A DNA stretch of 64,000 nt. Source: Agilicoccus flavus (GTDB lineage: Bacteria; Actinomycetota; Actinomycetes; Actinomycetales; Dermatophilaceae). The DNA is taken from NCBI RefSeq assembly GCF_014857905.1, contig NZ_JACYXE010000003.1:124001-188000 (forward strand), given 5' to 3'. Shown here in pieces: positions 42,608-51,723 of the stretch (position 1 is its first letter; each line of letters starts with the position of its first letter). Position numbers and translations under genes: made by a program. The notes beneath the pieces are model-generated. The model was not told the origin of the DNA. It saw only the letters and a program-made list of their open reading frames with translations, and ran no database searches.

Positions 42608-43590
42608 GCGCGTCGTACGCCATCGGGATCGACATCGGGGGCACGAAGGTCCTCGGCGGGCTCGTCGACGAGGGGGGTCGCATCGTCCACCGCGCCCGGC
42701 GCGACACCCCCGACCGCTCCAAGAGTCCCCGGGTCGTCGAGGACACCATCGTCTCGGTCGTCGACGAGCTCCGCGCCCACGCCGCCGACCCCGGCGGCCA
42801 CGTGAGTGGCGAGGTGAGCGCCGTCGGCATCGGTGCGGCCGGGTTCGTCGGGGCCGACATGGCCACCGTGGTCTTCGCGCCGCACCTGTCGTGGCGCAAC
42901 GAGCCGCTGCGCGACGCGCTGACCCATCGCGTGGGGCTGCCCATCGTCGTCGACAACGACGCCAACGCCGCCGCGTGGGCGGAGTGGCGGTTCGGGGCGG
43001 CCCGCGGCGAGACGCATCTCGTCATGATCACGCTGGGGACCGGCATCGGTGGCGGCCTGCTCATCGACGGTGCGCTGCACCGCGGCAAGTTCGGCATCGC
43101 CGCCGAGTTCGGGCACATGCAGGTCGTCCCCGACGGGCACCGCTGCGAGTGCGGCAACCGCGGCTGCTGGGAGCAGTACGCGAGCGGCAACGCCCTCGTG
43201 CGGGAGGCGCGGTCGATGATCGCCGCCCAGTCACCGGTCGCCGCGGACCTCGCGGTACGGGCGCAGGAGGCGGGCGGCCTGACCGGCCCGCTCATCACCG
43301 AGGCCGCCAAGGCCGGCGACCCCACCGCGCGCGAGCTGCTGGCCGAGGTCGGCCACTGGCTCGGCGTCGGCATCGCGAACATCGCCGCCGCGCTCGACCC
43401 CGGTCGGTTCGTCATCGGCGGCGGCGTGAGTGCCGCCGGGGAGCTGCTCATCGAGCCGGCGCGGGACACGTTCCGCCGCAAGCTCACCGGCCGGGGCTAC
43501 CGCCCCGAGGCCCTCGTGGTGGCGGCGGCGCTCGGCAACGACGCCGGTCTCATCGGGGCGGCCGATCTCGCGCGGTCGACGACCCGCTGA
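42604..43590 (+). CDS. ROK-family glucokinase (copy 2)
   Basis: A 328-aa ROK kinase adjacent to copy 1 and overlapping it by 4 bases. It has IGIDIGGTKVLGGLVDE, VVDNDANAAAWAEWRFG, TLGTGIGGGLLIDGALHRG and the zinc motif CECGNRGCWEQYASG, so every catalytic element is kept. The two are clearly paralogs, but divergence is large enough to suggest an old duplication and a possible difference in sugar (glucose, mannose or N-acetyl sugars) or phosphate donor. Confidence 0.93.
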   Translation: MSASYAIGIDIGGTKVLGGLVDEGGRIVHRARRDTPDRSKSPRVVEDTIVSVVDELRAHAADPGGHVSGEVSAVGIGAAGFVGADMATVVFAPHLSWRNEPLRDALTHRVGLPIVVDNDANAAAWAEWRFGAARGETHLVMITLGTGIGGGLLIDGALHRGKFGIAAEFGHMQVVPDGHRCECGNRGCWEQYASGNALVREARSMIAAQSPVAADLAVRAQEAGGLTGPLITEAAKAGDPTARELLAEVGHWLGVGIANIAAALDPGRFVIGGGVSAAGELLIEPARDTFRRKLTGRGYRPEALVVAAALGNDAGLIGAADLARSTTR

Positions 43591-43627
43591 CCCGCGGGGT
43601 GACCCGTCCACCGGCGTCCGGGCACGG

Positions 43628-44359
43628 TCACACGACGGCGCCGTCGTCGCCGTTCTCGTCGTCGTCCTCCGAGGCGCGGCGGCGCGGCAGCCGCGACACG
43701 AGCAGCCCGAACCCGCCCACGGTGAGCAGCACGGCGAGCAGCATGGTCAGCCGGGAGCCGTACGGCTGGGCCACGACGAGGTAGAGCAGCCAGATCGGGC
43801 CGACGACGAGACCGAGGAGCGCGCCCCAGAACGTGAGGTCGCCGCGCGGCAGCGGCGCCGGGGTGGGCGGGACGAACTCGCCCTCGTCGTCCTCCGCCGG
43901 GGTGTGGGCGCGCCACGCGGCCTGCCCGCCGCCCGCCACCGGCGGCGTCGGGAGCGCGGGCGGGGCCCCGTGTGCCGGTGGGCGGGACGGGGCGGCGGCC
44001 TCCGGGCCGGACGGGTGATCCGGCCGCTGCGAACCCCGGGGGTCGTCGGCGGTCTCGGGGCGCGCGCCGGGGATCTCCTTCTCACGCGCGCCGTGGTCGA
44101 CCGTGTCCTGGTCGCCTGCGCCCTGGTCACCCGCGCCGCGGGCACCCGCGTCGCGTCGTCCGGCGCCATCGTCCCTGTCGGGACCGCCGTCCGGATCGCC
44201 GGCGTCGGCGTCCGGGCCGCCGGCCGAGGGGGCGGGCCCGGGAGAGGGGCGGTCGGCGTCGCGCGGTCCCGCGGCCGGCTCGTCGAAGCGGGAGACGATG
44301 TCGGCGAACAGGGCGTCGTAGTCGGGCCCGTCGTCGGAGCCGGGGCGGGGGAGGGTCAC
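43628..44359 (-). CDS. Membrane protein with long disordered N-terminus
   Basis: A 243-aa protein. Residues about 1-160 are acidic and Pro/Gly/Asp-rich with short repeats (GAGDQGAGDQDT) and no fold signal. Two predicted membrane helices follow: TFWGALLGLVVGPIWLLYLVV and MLLAVLLTVGGFGLLVSRL, with PYGSRLT between them, a pattern I associate with a conserved actinobacterial family of unknown function. The GTG overlaps the upstream hydrolase stop (GTGA), so the two are probably co-expressed. Confidence 0.72.
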   Translation of the reverse strand: MTLPRPGSDDGPDYDALFADIVSRFDEPAAGPRDADRPSPGPAPSAGGPDADAGDPDGGPDRDDGAGRRDAGARGAGDQGAGDQDTVDHGAREKEIPGARPETADDPRGSQRPDHPSGPEAAAPSRPPAHGAPPALPTPPVAGGGQAAWRAHTPAEDDEGEFVPPTPAPLPRGDLTFWGALLGLVVGPIWLLYLVVAQPYGSRLTMLLAVLLTVGGFGLLVSRLPRRRASEDDDENGDDGAVV

Positions 44360-45150
44360 GACGCGGCCCGCTGCGCGGCGAGCGAGCGCACGAACGCGAT
44401 CGTCTCGTCGGTGACGAGATCCGCGTCGTGGTCGAGCGTCGCGACGTGGAAGGAGTTCGCGAGCTCCACGCGGCGGACGTCGGCGGTGACGTGCTCGGCG
44501 AACAGCGCCGCGCTGGACGCGGGCACGACGTGGTCGACGGCTGAGGTCATGAGCAGGACCGGGCAGGTGATCCGGTCCAACCGCGCGACGGTGTGCCGCC
44601 ACAGCCGGGTCTGGGAGTGCAGCGCCGCCAACGGGATCCGGGAGTAGGCGAGCTCGGGCTCGCCGTCGCGCAGGCGGCGGTCGTCGCTGATGCCCGCGAG
44701 GGAGGGGAGCAGGTGGCGCAGGACCGGCAGGGCGAGCATCCGCGGGTCGTCCACGCGGAAGGCGGGGTTGACCAGCACGAGACCGTCGACGACGTCCGCG
44801 TGGTCCGCGGCCGCCAGCGAGGCGAGGGTCCCGCCCATCGAGAGTCCGGCGACGACGACGACGCGGCAGCGGGACGCCAGGTCGGCGAGCTCGTCCTCGA
44901 CCGCGGCGTACCACTGCGTCCAGGAGGTGCGCGCGAGGTCCTCCCAGGCGGTGCCGTGCCCGGGCAGGAGGGGCAGCCGCACGGTGAAACCGGCCTCGGC
45001 GAGGGCGCCGGCCCATCCCCGCAGGCTCTGCGGCGTGCCGGTGAAGCCGTGGCAGAGCAGGACGCCCACGTCGGAACCGTCGTGCGAGAACGGTTCGGCG
45101 CCGGCGAGCATCGGGGCGGCCGGGTGCGACCGCGACCGTGACCTCCACAC
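44356..45150 (-). CDS. Alpha/beta hydrolase, carboxylesterase/lysophospholipase-like
   Basis: A 264-aa hydrolase of the Est30/monoglyceride-lipase type: VGVLLCHGFTGTPQSLRGWA gives the oxyanion region, LPLLPGHGTAWEDL a typical loop, VVVAGLSMGGTLASL the Ser nucleophile elbow (GLSMG), with Asp in MTSAVDHVVP and His in ANSFHVATLDHD. Glycerolipid or short-ester substrates are likely. Start choice is uncertain: GTG 45150 has GGAGG upstream at somewhat long spacing, while ATG 45111 gives the usual family start near LAGAEPFSHDG. It is divergent from the acyltransferase, so a lipid role for both is plausible but inferred. Confidence 0.85.
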   Translation of the reverse strand: MWRSRSRSHPAAPMLAGAEPFSHDGSDVGVLLCHGFTGTPQSLRGWAGALAEAGFTVRLPLLPGHGTAWEDLARTSWTQWYAAVEDELADLASRCRVVVVAGLSMGGTLASLAAADHADVVDGLVLVNPAFRVDDPRMLALPVLRHLLPSLAGISDDRRLRDGEPELAYSRIPLAALHSQTRLWRHTVARLDRITCPVLLMTSAVDHVVPASSAALFAEHVTADVRRVELANSFHVATLDHDADLVTDETIAFVRSLAAQRAAS

Positions 45151-45280
45151 CTGTGACCACACCTCCGACTCACCCCGCCCGACCCCGGTCCTGTCGCATT
45201 CTTGCACCCCACGACACGCTGCGCCCGCCCCGTGGCCTCCCGTAGAGTGCAGGCGGGTCCGACGGCGCAGGGAGCGGCAC

Positions 45281-46345
45281 ATGCTGTATTGGTTCTTGAA
45301 GGTCGTCGTCCTCGGACCGGCCCTGAAGCTGCTGTTCCGGCCCTGGGTGGAGGGCGCCGAGAACGTGCCCCGCGAGGGTGGCGCGATCCTCGCGAGCAAC
45401 CACCTCTCGTTCTCCGACTCGATCTTCCTGCCGCTCGTGCTCTCGCGGCGCATCACCTTCCCCGCGAAGATGGAGTACTTCACCGCGCCCGGCGTGAAGG
45501 GCCGCCTCAAGGCCCTCTTCTTCCGCGGCACGGGGCAGATCCCCATCGACCGCTCGGGCGGGTCGGCCAGCCAGGCGGCGATCGAGGCCGGCCTCGCCGT
45601 CCTGCGCCGCGGTGAGCTGTTCGGCATCTACCCCGAGGGCACCCGCTCGCCGGACGGGCGCCTCTACCGCGGCAAGACGGGTGTGGCGCGGATGGCGCTC
45701 ACGGCCGGGGTCCCGATCATCCCCGTCGCGATGATCGACACCGACAAGGCGCAGCCGACCGGGCAGAAGATCCCCAACATCACCCGCGTGGGAGTGCGCT
45801 TCGGCGAGCCGATGGACTTCTCGCGCTACGCCGACCGGGTCGACGACCGCGCCGTGCAGCGCGAGATCACCGACCAGGTCATGGCCGAACTCGCCCGCCT
45901 CTCGAACCGCCCCTACGTCGACGAGTACGCGGCGACCCGCAAGGAGCAGCTCGCGGCCCGGGCGGAGGAGCTCGTCCGGTCCGCCCGCGCCGAGACAGCC
46001 GCCGCCGCGGCCAAGGCGGAGGAGTTCCTCGCCACCGCGCGGCTGGAGTCGGCCGCCAAGGCCGAGCAGATCATCACCACGGCGAGGTCGGAGTCGGCCG
46101 CGGCCGCCGCCCGCGCCGAGGAGATGGTCCGCACCGCGCGCACCCGGTCCCGGCTGCGCCGGGAGGACGGCGACGCGCTGCGGGAGGACGAGGACGCGCC
46201 GCCGGAGAGCGACGACGTGCCTGCCGAGGACGTGGCCGCCCCGCGGGAGAGCGGCGACGTCGCCGCCGCCGGCACTGCGGACCGCAGCGACCCCTCCGAC
46301 GGCCGGCTCCCGGGCGAGCACGAGCGGGGCCCGCAGCGGCCCTGA
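45281..46345 (+). CDS. 1-acyl-sn-glycerol-3-phosphate acyltransferase (PlsC-like) with repeat tail
   Basis: A 354-aa protein. Residues about 1-225 are an LPLAT/PlsC domain: the catalytic block SNHLSFSDSIFLP (HxxxxD), MEYFTAPGVKG, FFRGTGQIPIDRSGG and the FGIYPEGTRSPDGRLYRG block. It would acylate lysophosphatidic acid in phospholipid synthesis. Residues about 227-290 contain three to four degenerate AE-x-hydrophobic-TAR-x-E-S-A repeats predicted as a long amphipathic helix or coiled coil, and the last 60 residues are acidic and disordered. The ATG has GGGAG upstream. The repeat tail is unusual for PlsC. Confidence 0.9.
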   Translation: MLYWFLKVVVLGPALKLLFRPWVEGAENVPREGGAILASNHLSFSDSIFLPLVLSRRITFPAKMEYFTAPGVKGRLKALFFRGTGQIPIDRSGGSASQAAIEAGLAVLRRGELFGIYPEGTRSPDGRLYRGKTGVARMALTAGVPIIPVAMIDTDKAQPTGQKIPNITRVGVRFGEPMDFSRYADRVDDRAVQREITDQVMAELARLSNRPYVDEYAATRKEQLAARAEELVRSARAETAAAAAKAEEFLATARLESAAKAEQIITTARSESAAAAARAEEMVRTARTRSRLRREDGDALREDEDAPPESDDVPAEDVAAPRESGDVAAAGTADRSDPSDGRLPGEHERGPQRP

Positions 46346-46415
46346 GCCGTCCTCGGCCGTCCGGAACGTCCGTCTCGCCGGTCGAGGTGGTGGACCGGCG
46401 GGTTCACCTGCCGTC

Positions 46416-46421
46416 TACGCT
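46416..46421 (+). promoter_or_regulatory. -10 element of leaderless promoter for DAHP synthase
   Basis: TACGCT, 6 nt before the GTG at 46428. Confidence 0.55.
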
Positions 46422-46427
46422 GGTCCG

Positions 46428-47804
46428 GTGAGCACGAACGCACCCTTGTCCTGGCCCGACCTGCCGGCCCGCCAGCAGCCCCCGTGGCCGGACGCCGAGG
46501 CCCTCGCCACCGCAACGGCCTCCCTGGCCTCGTTCCCCCCGCTCGTCTTCGCCGGCGAGTGCGACGTCCTGGCCGCCCGGTTGGCCGAGGCGGCCCGCGG
46601 CGAGGCGTTCGTCCTCATGGGCGGGGACTGCGCCGAGACCTTCGCCTCGGCGACCGCCGACAACATCCGTGACCGGATCAAGACCCTCCTGCAGATGGCG
46701 GCCGTCCTCACCTACGGCGCGAGCACGCCGGTGGTCAAGCTCGGGCGCATGGCCGGGCAGTACGCCAAGCCGCGCAGCAAGGACGCCGAGACGCGCGGCG
46801 ACGTCTCCCTCCCCGTCTACCGGGGCGACCTCGTCAACGACTTCGAGTTCACCCAGGCCGCCCGGACCCCCGACCCCGATCGCCTCGTGCAGGCGTACCA
46901 CGCGAGCGCCGCCACCCTGAACCTCGTCCGGGCCTTCACGCAGGGCGGGTTCGGCGACCTCCGGTTCGTCCACGAGTGGAACCGCGGCTTCATCGCCAAC
47001 GCGGCCAACGCCCGGTACGAGCGGATGGCCGGCGACATCGACAAGGCCATGCGCTTCATGGCGGCCTGCGGCGTCGACTTCGAGGCCATGCGCCGCGTCG
47101 ACCTCTGGTCGGCCCACGAGTCGCTGGTCCTCGACTACGAGCGCCCCCTGACGCGGATCGACTCCCGCACTGGGCGGCCGTACGCGACCTCCGGGCACTT
47201 CCTGTGGGTCGGCGAGCGCACGCGCGACATCGACGAGGCCCACATCGACTACATCTCGCGGGTGACGAACCCGGTGGGTGTCAAGGTGGGCCCGACCGCC
47301 GACCCCGACGACATCCTCGCGATCGCGCGGAAGGTCGACCCCGACCGCACGCCGGGCCGGCTCACGTTCATCACCCGCATGGGCGCCGGCCGCATCCGCG
47401 AGGCGATGCCCCCGATCGTCGAGGCCGTGACCGCGGCCGGCGTCGAGGTGACGTGGGTGTGCGACCCCATGCACGGCAACACGATCGAGGCGTCCAACGG
47501 GTTCAAGACCCGCCGGTTCGACGACATCGTCGACGAGGTGCGCGGGTTCTTCGAGGTGCATCGCGCCCTGGGCACCCACCCCGGCGGCATCCACGTCGAG
47601 CTCACGGGCAACGACGTCACCGAATGCCTCGGCGGGGTCATGGAACTGTCCGACACCGACCTCGAACTCCGGTACGAGACGGTGTGCGATCCCCGCCTGA
47701 ACCATCAGCAGAGCCTCGAGCTCGCGTTCGTCGTCGCCGAGATGCTCGCCGAGGGCAACCCCGCGGGAGCCATGGTGAGCGGCTCCGGGTCCACCCAGGT
47801 CTGA
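46428..47804 (+). CDS. aroG: Class II 3-deoxy-7-phosphoheptulonate synthase
   Basis: A 458-aa plant-type (class II) DAHP synthase, which condenses PEP and erythrose-4-phosphate as the first step of the shikimate pathway. Signature elements include FVLMGGDCAETFA, VVKLGRMAGQYAKPRS, FVHEWNRGF, VGVKVGPTADPDDI, TFITRMGAGRI and CDPMHGNTIEA, the last containing metal ligands. The length agrees with Rv2178c. The start is leaderless. Its neighbours downstream (an oxidase-like gene, pknL and an Rv2175c-type gene) match the mycobacterial order. Confidence 0.97.
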   Translation: MSTNAPLSWPDLPARQQPPWPDAEALATATASLASFPPLVFAGECDVLAARLAEAARGEAFVLMGGDCAETFASATADNIRDRIKTLLQMAAVLTYGASTPVVKLGRMAGQYAKPRSKDAETRGDVSLPVYRGDLVNDFEFTQAARTPDPDRLVQAYHASAATLNLVRAFTQGGFGDLRFVHEWNRGFIANAANARYERMAGDIDKAMRFMAACGVDFEAMRRVDLWSAHESLVLDYERPLTRIDSRTGRPYATSGHFLWVGERTRDIDEAHIDYISRVTNPVGVKVGPTADPDDILAIARKVDPDRTPGRLTFITRMGAGRIREAMPPIVEAVTAAGVEVTWVCDPMHGNTIEASNGFKTRRFDDIVDEVRGFFEVHRALGTHPGGIHVELTGNDVTECLGGVMELSDTDLELRYETVCDPRLNHQQSLELAFVVAEMLAEGNPAGAMVSGSGSTQV

Positions 47805-47813
47805 GACCCGTCG

Positions 47814-48422
47814 ATGAGCCGCGCCGACGACGACCCGCTGGGCATCACCCAGCCCCGGCCGCTGCCCCCCGGGCAGCGGCGGGCCGGCGTCCTGCGCCCC
47901 ATCCACTACGGCCGGGTGCCGCGGATCGCCCTCGACCGGTGGCGCTTCACGGTCGAGGGCGAGACGGCCGACGGCGGGATGACGCAGTTCTCGTGGGAGA
48001 CGCTGAACGAGCTCGGCCACACCGAGGTGACGGTGGACCACCACTGCGTGTCGCGGCGGACCGTGCAGGACGTCACGTGGGGCGGCATCCCGTGTCGCGC
48101 GCTGATCGACGCGGCGCCGCCGGCCGCGTCGGCCGTCCACGTCGTCGCCGCGGCCGCGTACGGGTACCACGCCAACGTCACCGTCGACGACCTCCTGTCG
48201 CCGCGGGCGCTGCTCGCCACCCACCTCGACGGCGAGCCGCTGCCGCCGGAGCACGGGTGGCCGCTCCGCCTGATCCTGCCCCACCTCTACGGCTGGAAGG
48301 GGCCCAAGTGGCTCCTCAGCCTCGAGTACTCCACGGCGCCGCGGCGCGGCTTCTGGGAGCAACAGGGGTACCACTTCACCGGCGACGTCTGGCGCGAGGA
48401 GCGGTACTCCCACCAGGAGTGA
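47814..48422 (+). CDS. Sulfite-oxidase-like molybdopterin oxidoreductase
   Basis: A 202-aa single-domain member of the sulfite oxidase/MsrP molybdopterin fold. Matching segments are RWRFTVEG, TVDHHCVSRRTVQDVTWGGIP, with the likely Mo-coordinating Cys, and GWPLRLILPHLYGWKGPKWL near the C-terminus. It lacks a heme or dimerisation domain and a Tat signal, so it is predicted to be cytoplasmic with an unknown electron partner. The usual family C-VTKWS is replaced by C-VSRRT. Its stop is 5 bp from the convergent pknL stop. Confidence 0.87.
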   Translation: MSRADDDPLGITQPRPLPPGQRRAGVLRPIHYGRVPRIALDRWRFTVEGETADGGMTQFSWETLNELGHTEVTVDHHCVSRRTVQDVTWGGIPCRALIDAAPPAASAVHVVAAAAYGYHANVTVDDLLSPRALLATHLDGEPLPPEHGWPLRLILPHLYGWKGPKWLLSLEYSTAPRRGFWEQQGYHFTGDVWREERYSHQE

Positions 48423-48426
48423 GCCC

Positions 48427-50376
48427 TCACACCACGCGCAGGGTGACGGTGCTGCCGCGCGGCGCCTGGGCGCCGGCCGCGGGGTCGGTGGAGTGGGCCG
48501 TGCCGAAGAGCCCGCCCGCGATCCGGCTGATCTTGACCTCGAACCCGGCCGCGGTGAGGGCCGCCCGGGCCTTCTGCTGGTCCAGGCCGCGGACCGTGGG
48601 CACCGCGACGAGATCGGGGCCCTTGCTCACGACGACGCTCACGGTGTCGCCGCGGTGGATCGTCGAGGGGCCGGGCTTCTGCGAGACGACGTCGCCCTTG
48701 TCGACGGAGGTGGAGAACTCCTCGCCGGAGACCGTGACCGTCACGTCCTTGCCGGCGAACAGCTCGCGGACGTCGGCCAGGGAGTCGCCGCGCACGTCGG
48801 GCAGGGTGAGGGGTTCGCGTCCCCTGCTGACGACGAGCCCCACCCGGGTGCCCGGCCGGACCGAGGTGCCCACGGCCGGCGTGGCGGCGACGACCTGCCC
48901 GGCGGGGACCTGTTCGTCGAAGGCCTGGGTGACCGCCCCCGCGACCAGCTTGGTTCCCTGGAGGGCCTGCGCGGCCTGGGCGGGGGCCTGGCCGGAGACG
49001 TCGGGGACGCGGTAGCGCTCCGGCCCCCGGGAGACGACGAGGGTGACGAGCGACCAGCGGTGGCCCGACTCTCCGGCCGTGGGGTGCGTCGTCACGACGT
49101 CACCAGCCGAGACCGTCTCGGAGAACTCCTCGGCGGTCGCCGTCCGGAAGCCGGCGTCCTCGATCGAGACCACCGCGCTGCCCGCGTCTGCGCCGCTCAC
49201 GTCGGGAACGGCGCGGGCGGATCCGGGCCCGATCCCCACGAACCAGGCGGCGACGAGCAGAGCCGTGAGCAGGATCCCGGCGACCAGCGGCCCGCGTCGC
49301 CGCCGGCGCCCGCTCTCGACCGCCCCGGCGCCGCGACCGCCCGCACCCGAGCCGTCGGCCGCGGCGGCGTCGGCGGCGATCCGTGGCCCGGCGGTGGCGC
49401 CGCCGGATCGGCCCGGCAACGGCAGGCGGCGGGTCGACCTCGCGACGCGGCCCGTGTCGACGGGGCCGCGCCCGGCGGTCGGGTCGCCCGCCTTGTCGTG
49501 GGAATCGGGCCGCGAGGCGAGGTCCGCCTCGGTGAGGCCGCTCCGGGCGGCCTGCAGGGCCGCGCGGAGGGCGGCGGCGTCCACGGACCGCTCGTCCGGG
49601 TCGCGGGAGGTGGCGGCGACGACGACCTCGTCGAGGGCGGCGGGCACGCCGGGCGCCCGCCGGGACGGTGGCGGGACGTCCACGTGCACGTGTTGGTAGG
49701 CGATGTGGATGGGGGAGTCCCCGGTCACCGCGGGACGGCCCGTCAGCATCTCGTGCAGCACGAGCCCGGCCGCGTAGACGTCGCTGCGGGCGTCGGCGAT
49801 CCCGCGCTCGACCTGTTCCGGGGCGAGGTAGGCGACGGTTCCGAGGACGCCGCCGAGCCCCGTCGTCATCGTCTGGGCGCTCACGGCTCGCGCGAGACCG
49901 AAGTCGGCGACCTTGACGACCCCGTCGGGGCCGATGAGGACGTTCTCGGGTTTGACGTCGCGGTGGATGAGGCCGCAGCGGTGCGCCGCGGACAGCGCCG
50001 AGAGCAGGTCGTCCGCGACGTCGAGGGCCTCGCGCACGCTCAGCGGTCCCGCGTCGAGGCGGTCGCGCAGCGTGAACCCGTCGACGAACTCCATCGTGAG
50101 GAAGACGACGTCGTCGTCCTGCCCCTGGTCGTGGACGGCGACGACGTGCGGGTGCGAGAGGCGCGCCGCCGAGCGCGCCTCCTTGCGGAAGCGCTCGACG
50201 CACGTGGGGTCCCGGGCGAGATCCTCGCGGACGACCTTGAGTGCGACGTCCCGGTCGAGCCGCTCGTCGACGGCGAGGTAGACCGACCCCATCCCACCGT
50301 CCGCCACGTGGCGGACGACGCGGTACCGGCCGTCGACCAGACGGTCGATCAGCCCGGGAGCGGGTGGGGACGACAC
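48427..50376 (-). CDS. pknL: Serine/threonine protein kinase with PASTA domains (PknL-like)
   Basis: A 649-aa transmembrane kinase. Kinase domain about 15-275: glycine loop VADGGMGSVYLA, VAIK-type Lys in VALKVVRED, catalytic loop LIHRDVKPENVLI, VADFGLAR and the activation segment TMTTGLGGVLGT. A juxtamembrane linker (about 280-360) leads to one membrane helix (GPLVAGILLTALLVAAWFVG) and four extracellular PASTA repeats (about 390-649), which usually sense peptidoglycan fragments. The location near aroG and an Rv2175c-type gene matches PknL. GTG 50376 follows TAGACT by 7 nt, a leaderless start. Confidence 0.95.
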   Translation of the reverse strand: MSSPPAPGLIDRLVDGRYRVVRHVADGGMGSVYLAVDERLDRDVALKVVREDLARDPTCVERFRKEARSAARLSHPHVVAVHDQGQDDDVVFLTMEFVDGFTLRDRLDAGPLSVREALDVADDLLSALSAAHRCGLIHRDVKPENVLIGPDGVVKVADFGLARAVSAQTMTTGLGGVLGTVAYLAPEQVERGIADARSDVYAAGLVLHEMLTGRPAVTGDSPIHIAYQHVHVDVPPPSRRAPGVPAALDEVVVAATSRDPDERSVDAAALRAALQAARSGLTEADLASRPDSHDKAGDPTAGRGPVDTGRVARSTRRLPLPGRSGGATAGPRIAADAAAADGSGAGGRGAGAVESGRRRRRGPLVAGILLTALLVAAWFVGIGPGSARAVPDVSGADAGSAVVSIEDAGFRTATAEEFSETVSAGDVVTTHPTAGESGHRWSLVTLVVSRGPERYRVPDVSGQAPAQAAQALQGTKLVAGAVTQAFDEQVPAGQVVAATPAVGTSVRPGTRVGLVVSRGREPLTLPDVRGDSLADVRELFAGKDVTVTVSGEEFSTSVDKGDVVSQKPGPSTIHRGDTVSVVVSKGPDLVAVPTVRGLDQQKARAALTAAGFEVKISRIAGGLFGTAHSTDPAAGAQAPRGSTVTLRVV

Positions 50377-50383
50377 GGGCCAG

Positions 50384-50389
50384 AGTCTA
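50384..50389 (-). promoter_or_regulatory. -10 element of leaderless pknL promoter
   Basis: The minus-strand TAGACT is 7 nt upstream of the GTG at 50376. Confidence 0.55.
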
Positions 50390-50451
50390 GGCGCGGGCGC
50401 CGCGGCGGCGCGGGAGGCGGCGGTGCGCGTCGTGGGGCCGCGGCGGCGTGC

Positions 50452-51609
50452 TCACATCCGCTCGCGATGGGAGAGAACGGATTCCACGTACGCCTGGGTG
50501 TCGTCGAAGAGGCCGTTCGCGCGCACGGACGCGAGGCCCTGATAGTAGGCGGCGACCGCTTCGCGCTCGCTGCTCGCGCTGCGCAGGAGGCTGCGCAGGA
50601 GCCCGACGCCGCACGTGATGTTGTCGCGCGTGGCGAGCAGGTCGAGGTCCCGGCCCACGTGGGTGCCGACCCAGCGGCCGGTCGACGGCAGACACTGCAT
50701 GACACCGATGGCGTTCTTCTCCGACACGGCCCGCTGTGACCAGCGGGACTCCTGCCAGCCGACCGCGAGCGCGAGCGACGGGTCGACCCCGTGCCGGCGG
50801 GCGGCCGCCACGATCATGTCGCGGACCTGGGTGCGCGACGGCAGGCGCACCGTCTCGAGATGGGCCCGGTTGGCCCGGGCGGCCGCGGTCACCCGCGGGT
50901 GGATGCCGGAGGCGGCGGTCGCGGCCGGGGCGTCGGCCCGCACCCCGACGACGCGCAGGCGCATGCCCGGGTGCAGGGTGACGCCGGGCGCCAGGTCGTT
51001 GGCCTTGAGGAGGCTCGCGCGGGACACGCCGTGACGGGCGGCGAGGGTGCCGATCCCGTCGCCCGGGCGCACGGTGACGATCCGGGTCCGCATCCGCGCC
51101 GCGTCCGAGCGTGCCGAGGCGGTCCGCGCCTTGACGCGGTCCCGGCCCGCCGGGACGACCAGGCGTCGGCCGGGCAGGACCCGCCGCGGGTCGGTGAGCC
51201 CGTTCGCGGCGAGGAGCGCGTCGGTGCCCACCCCGAAGCGCTCGGCGATCGCGCCGATCGTGTCGCCGGGACGGACGACGTAGCCGGAGTCGCGGCCCGA
51301 GCCAGCACGCCGATCGTCCCCGCCGGGGCCCTCGCCGCCGGCCGGCGCGGTGCGGGGCACGAAGATGGCCTGGCCGGGACGGAGCACGGTCGAGGCGGGC
51401 ATCCCGTTGCGGGCGGCCAGCGCGTCGACGCTCGTGCGGTGCCGCAGCGCGATCTCGAAGAGGGTGTCCGAGGAGCGGATCTCGTACGTGCCCCACCCGT
51501 GGGGGGCGGGTCGTGCCTGCAGGGCGCGCACGTGCGCCACGGGCGTCACGTGCGACAGCTCGGCGAACGGGAGGGTGACGTGTGCGACCGGGGTCGAGGC
51601 GGGGCTCAT
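50452..51609 (-). CDS. LysM-repeat lytic transglycosylase
   Basis: A 385-aa cell-wall protein. Three LysM repeats are visible: TYEIRSSDTLFEIALRH (about 41-86), YVVRPGDTIGAIAERF (about 110-152) and VTVRPGDGIGTLAARHGV (about 178-222). They bind peptidoglycan. The C-terminal domain (about 260-380) is SLT-like, with VDPSLALAVGWQESRWSQRAVSEKNAIGVMQ containing the catalytic Glu, and TCGVGLLRSLL and AYYQGLASV. No classic signal peptide is seen at the chosen ATG 51609, though LysM-SLT proteins are normally exported; a different start or non-classical route is possible. It is divergent from the Rv2175c-type gene. Confidence 0.88.
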   Translation of the reverse strand: MSPASTPVAHVTLPFAELSHVTPVAHVRALQARPAPHGWGTYEIRSSDTLFEIALRHRTSVDALAARNGMPASTVLRPGQAIFVPRTAPAGGEGPGGDDRRAGSGRDSGYVVRPGDTIGAIAERFGVGTDALLAANGLTDPRRVLPGRRLVVPAGRDRVKARTASARSDAARMRTRIVTVRPGDGIGTLAARHGVSRASLLKANDLAPGVTLHPGMRLRVVGVRADAPAATAASGIHPRVTAAARANRAHLETVRLPSRTQVRDMIVAAARRHGVDPSLALAVGWQESRWSQRAVSEKNAIGVMQCLPSTGRWVGTHVGRDLDLLATRDNITCGVGLLRSLLRSASSEREAVAAYYQGLASVRANGLFDDTQAYVESVLSHRERM

Positions 51610-51710
51610 CGGCGGAGGTCGTCCTTCCGGGTTGGGCGAGTCGCCGGAAACCTAACCCAGAGCCGGGTCGTCGCCGGGGAGCCGGTGCGGCACGTCGCCC
51701 GCGACTTTGG

Positions 51711-51716
51711 CACCCT
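51711..51716 (+). promoter_or_regulatory. -10-like element before Rv2175c-type gene
   Basis: CACCCT, 7 nt before the GTG at 51724. It is a weak match to TAnnnT. Confidence 0.4.
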
Positions 51717-51723
51717 GGTCCTC

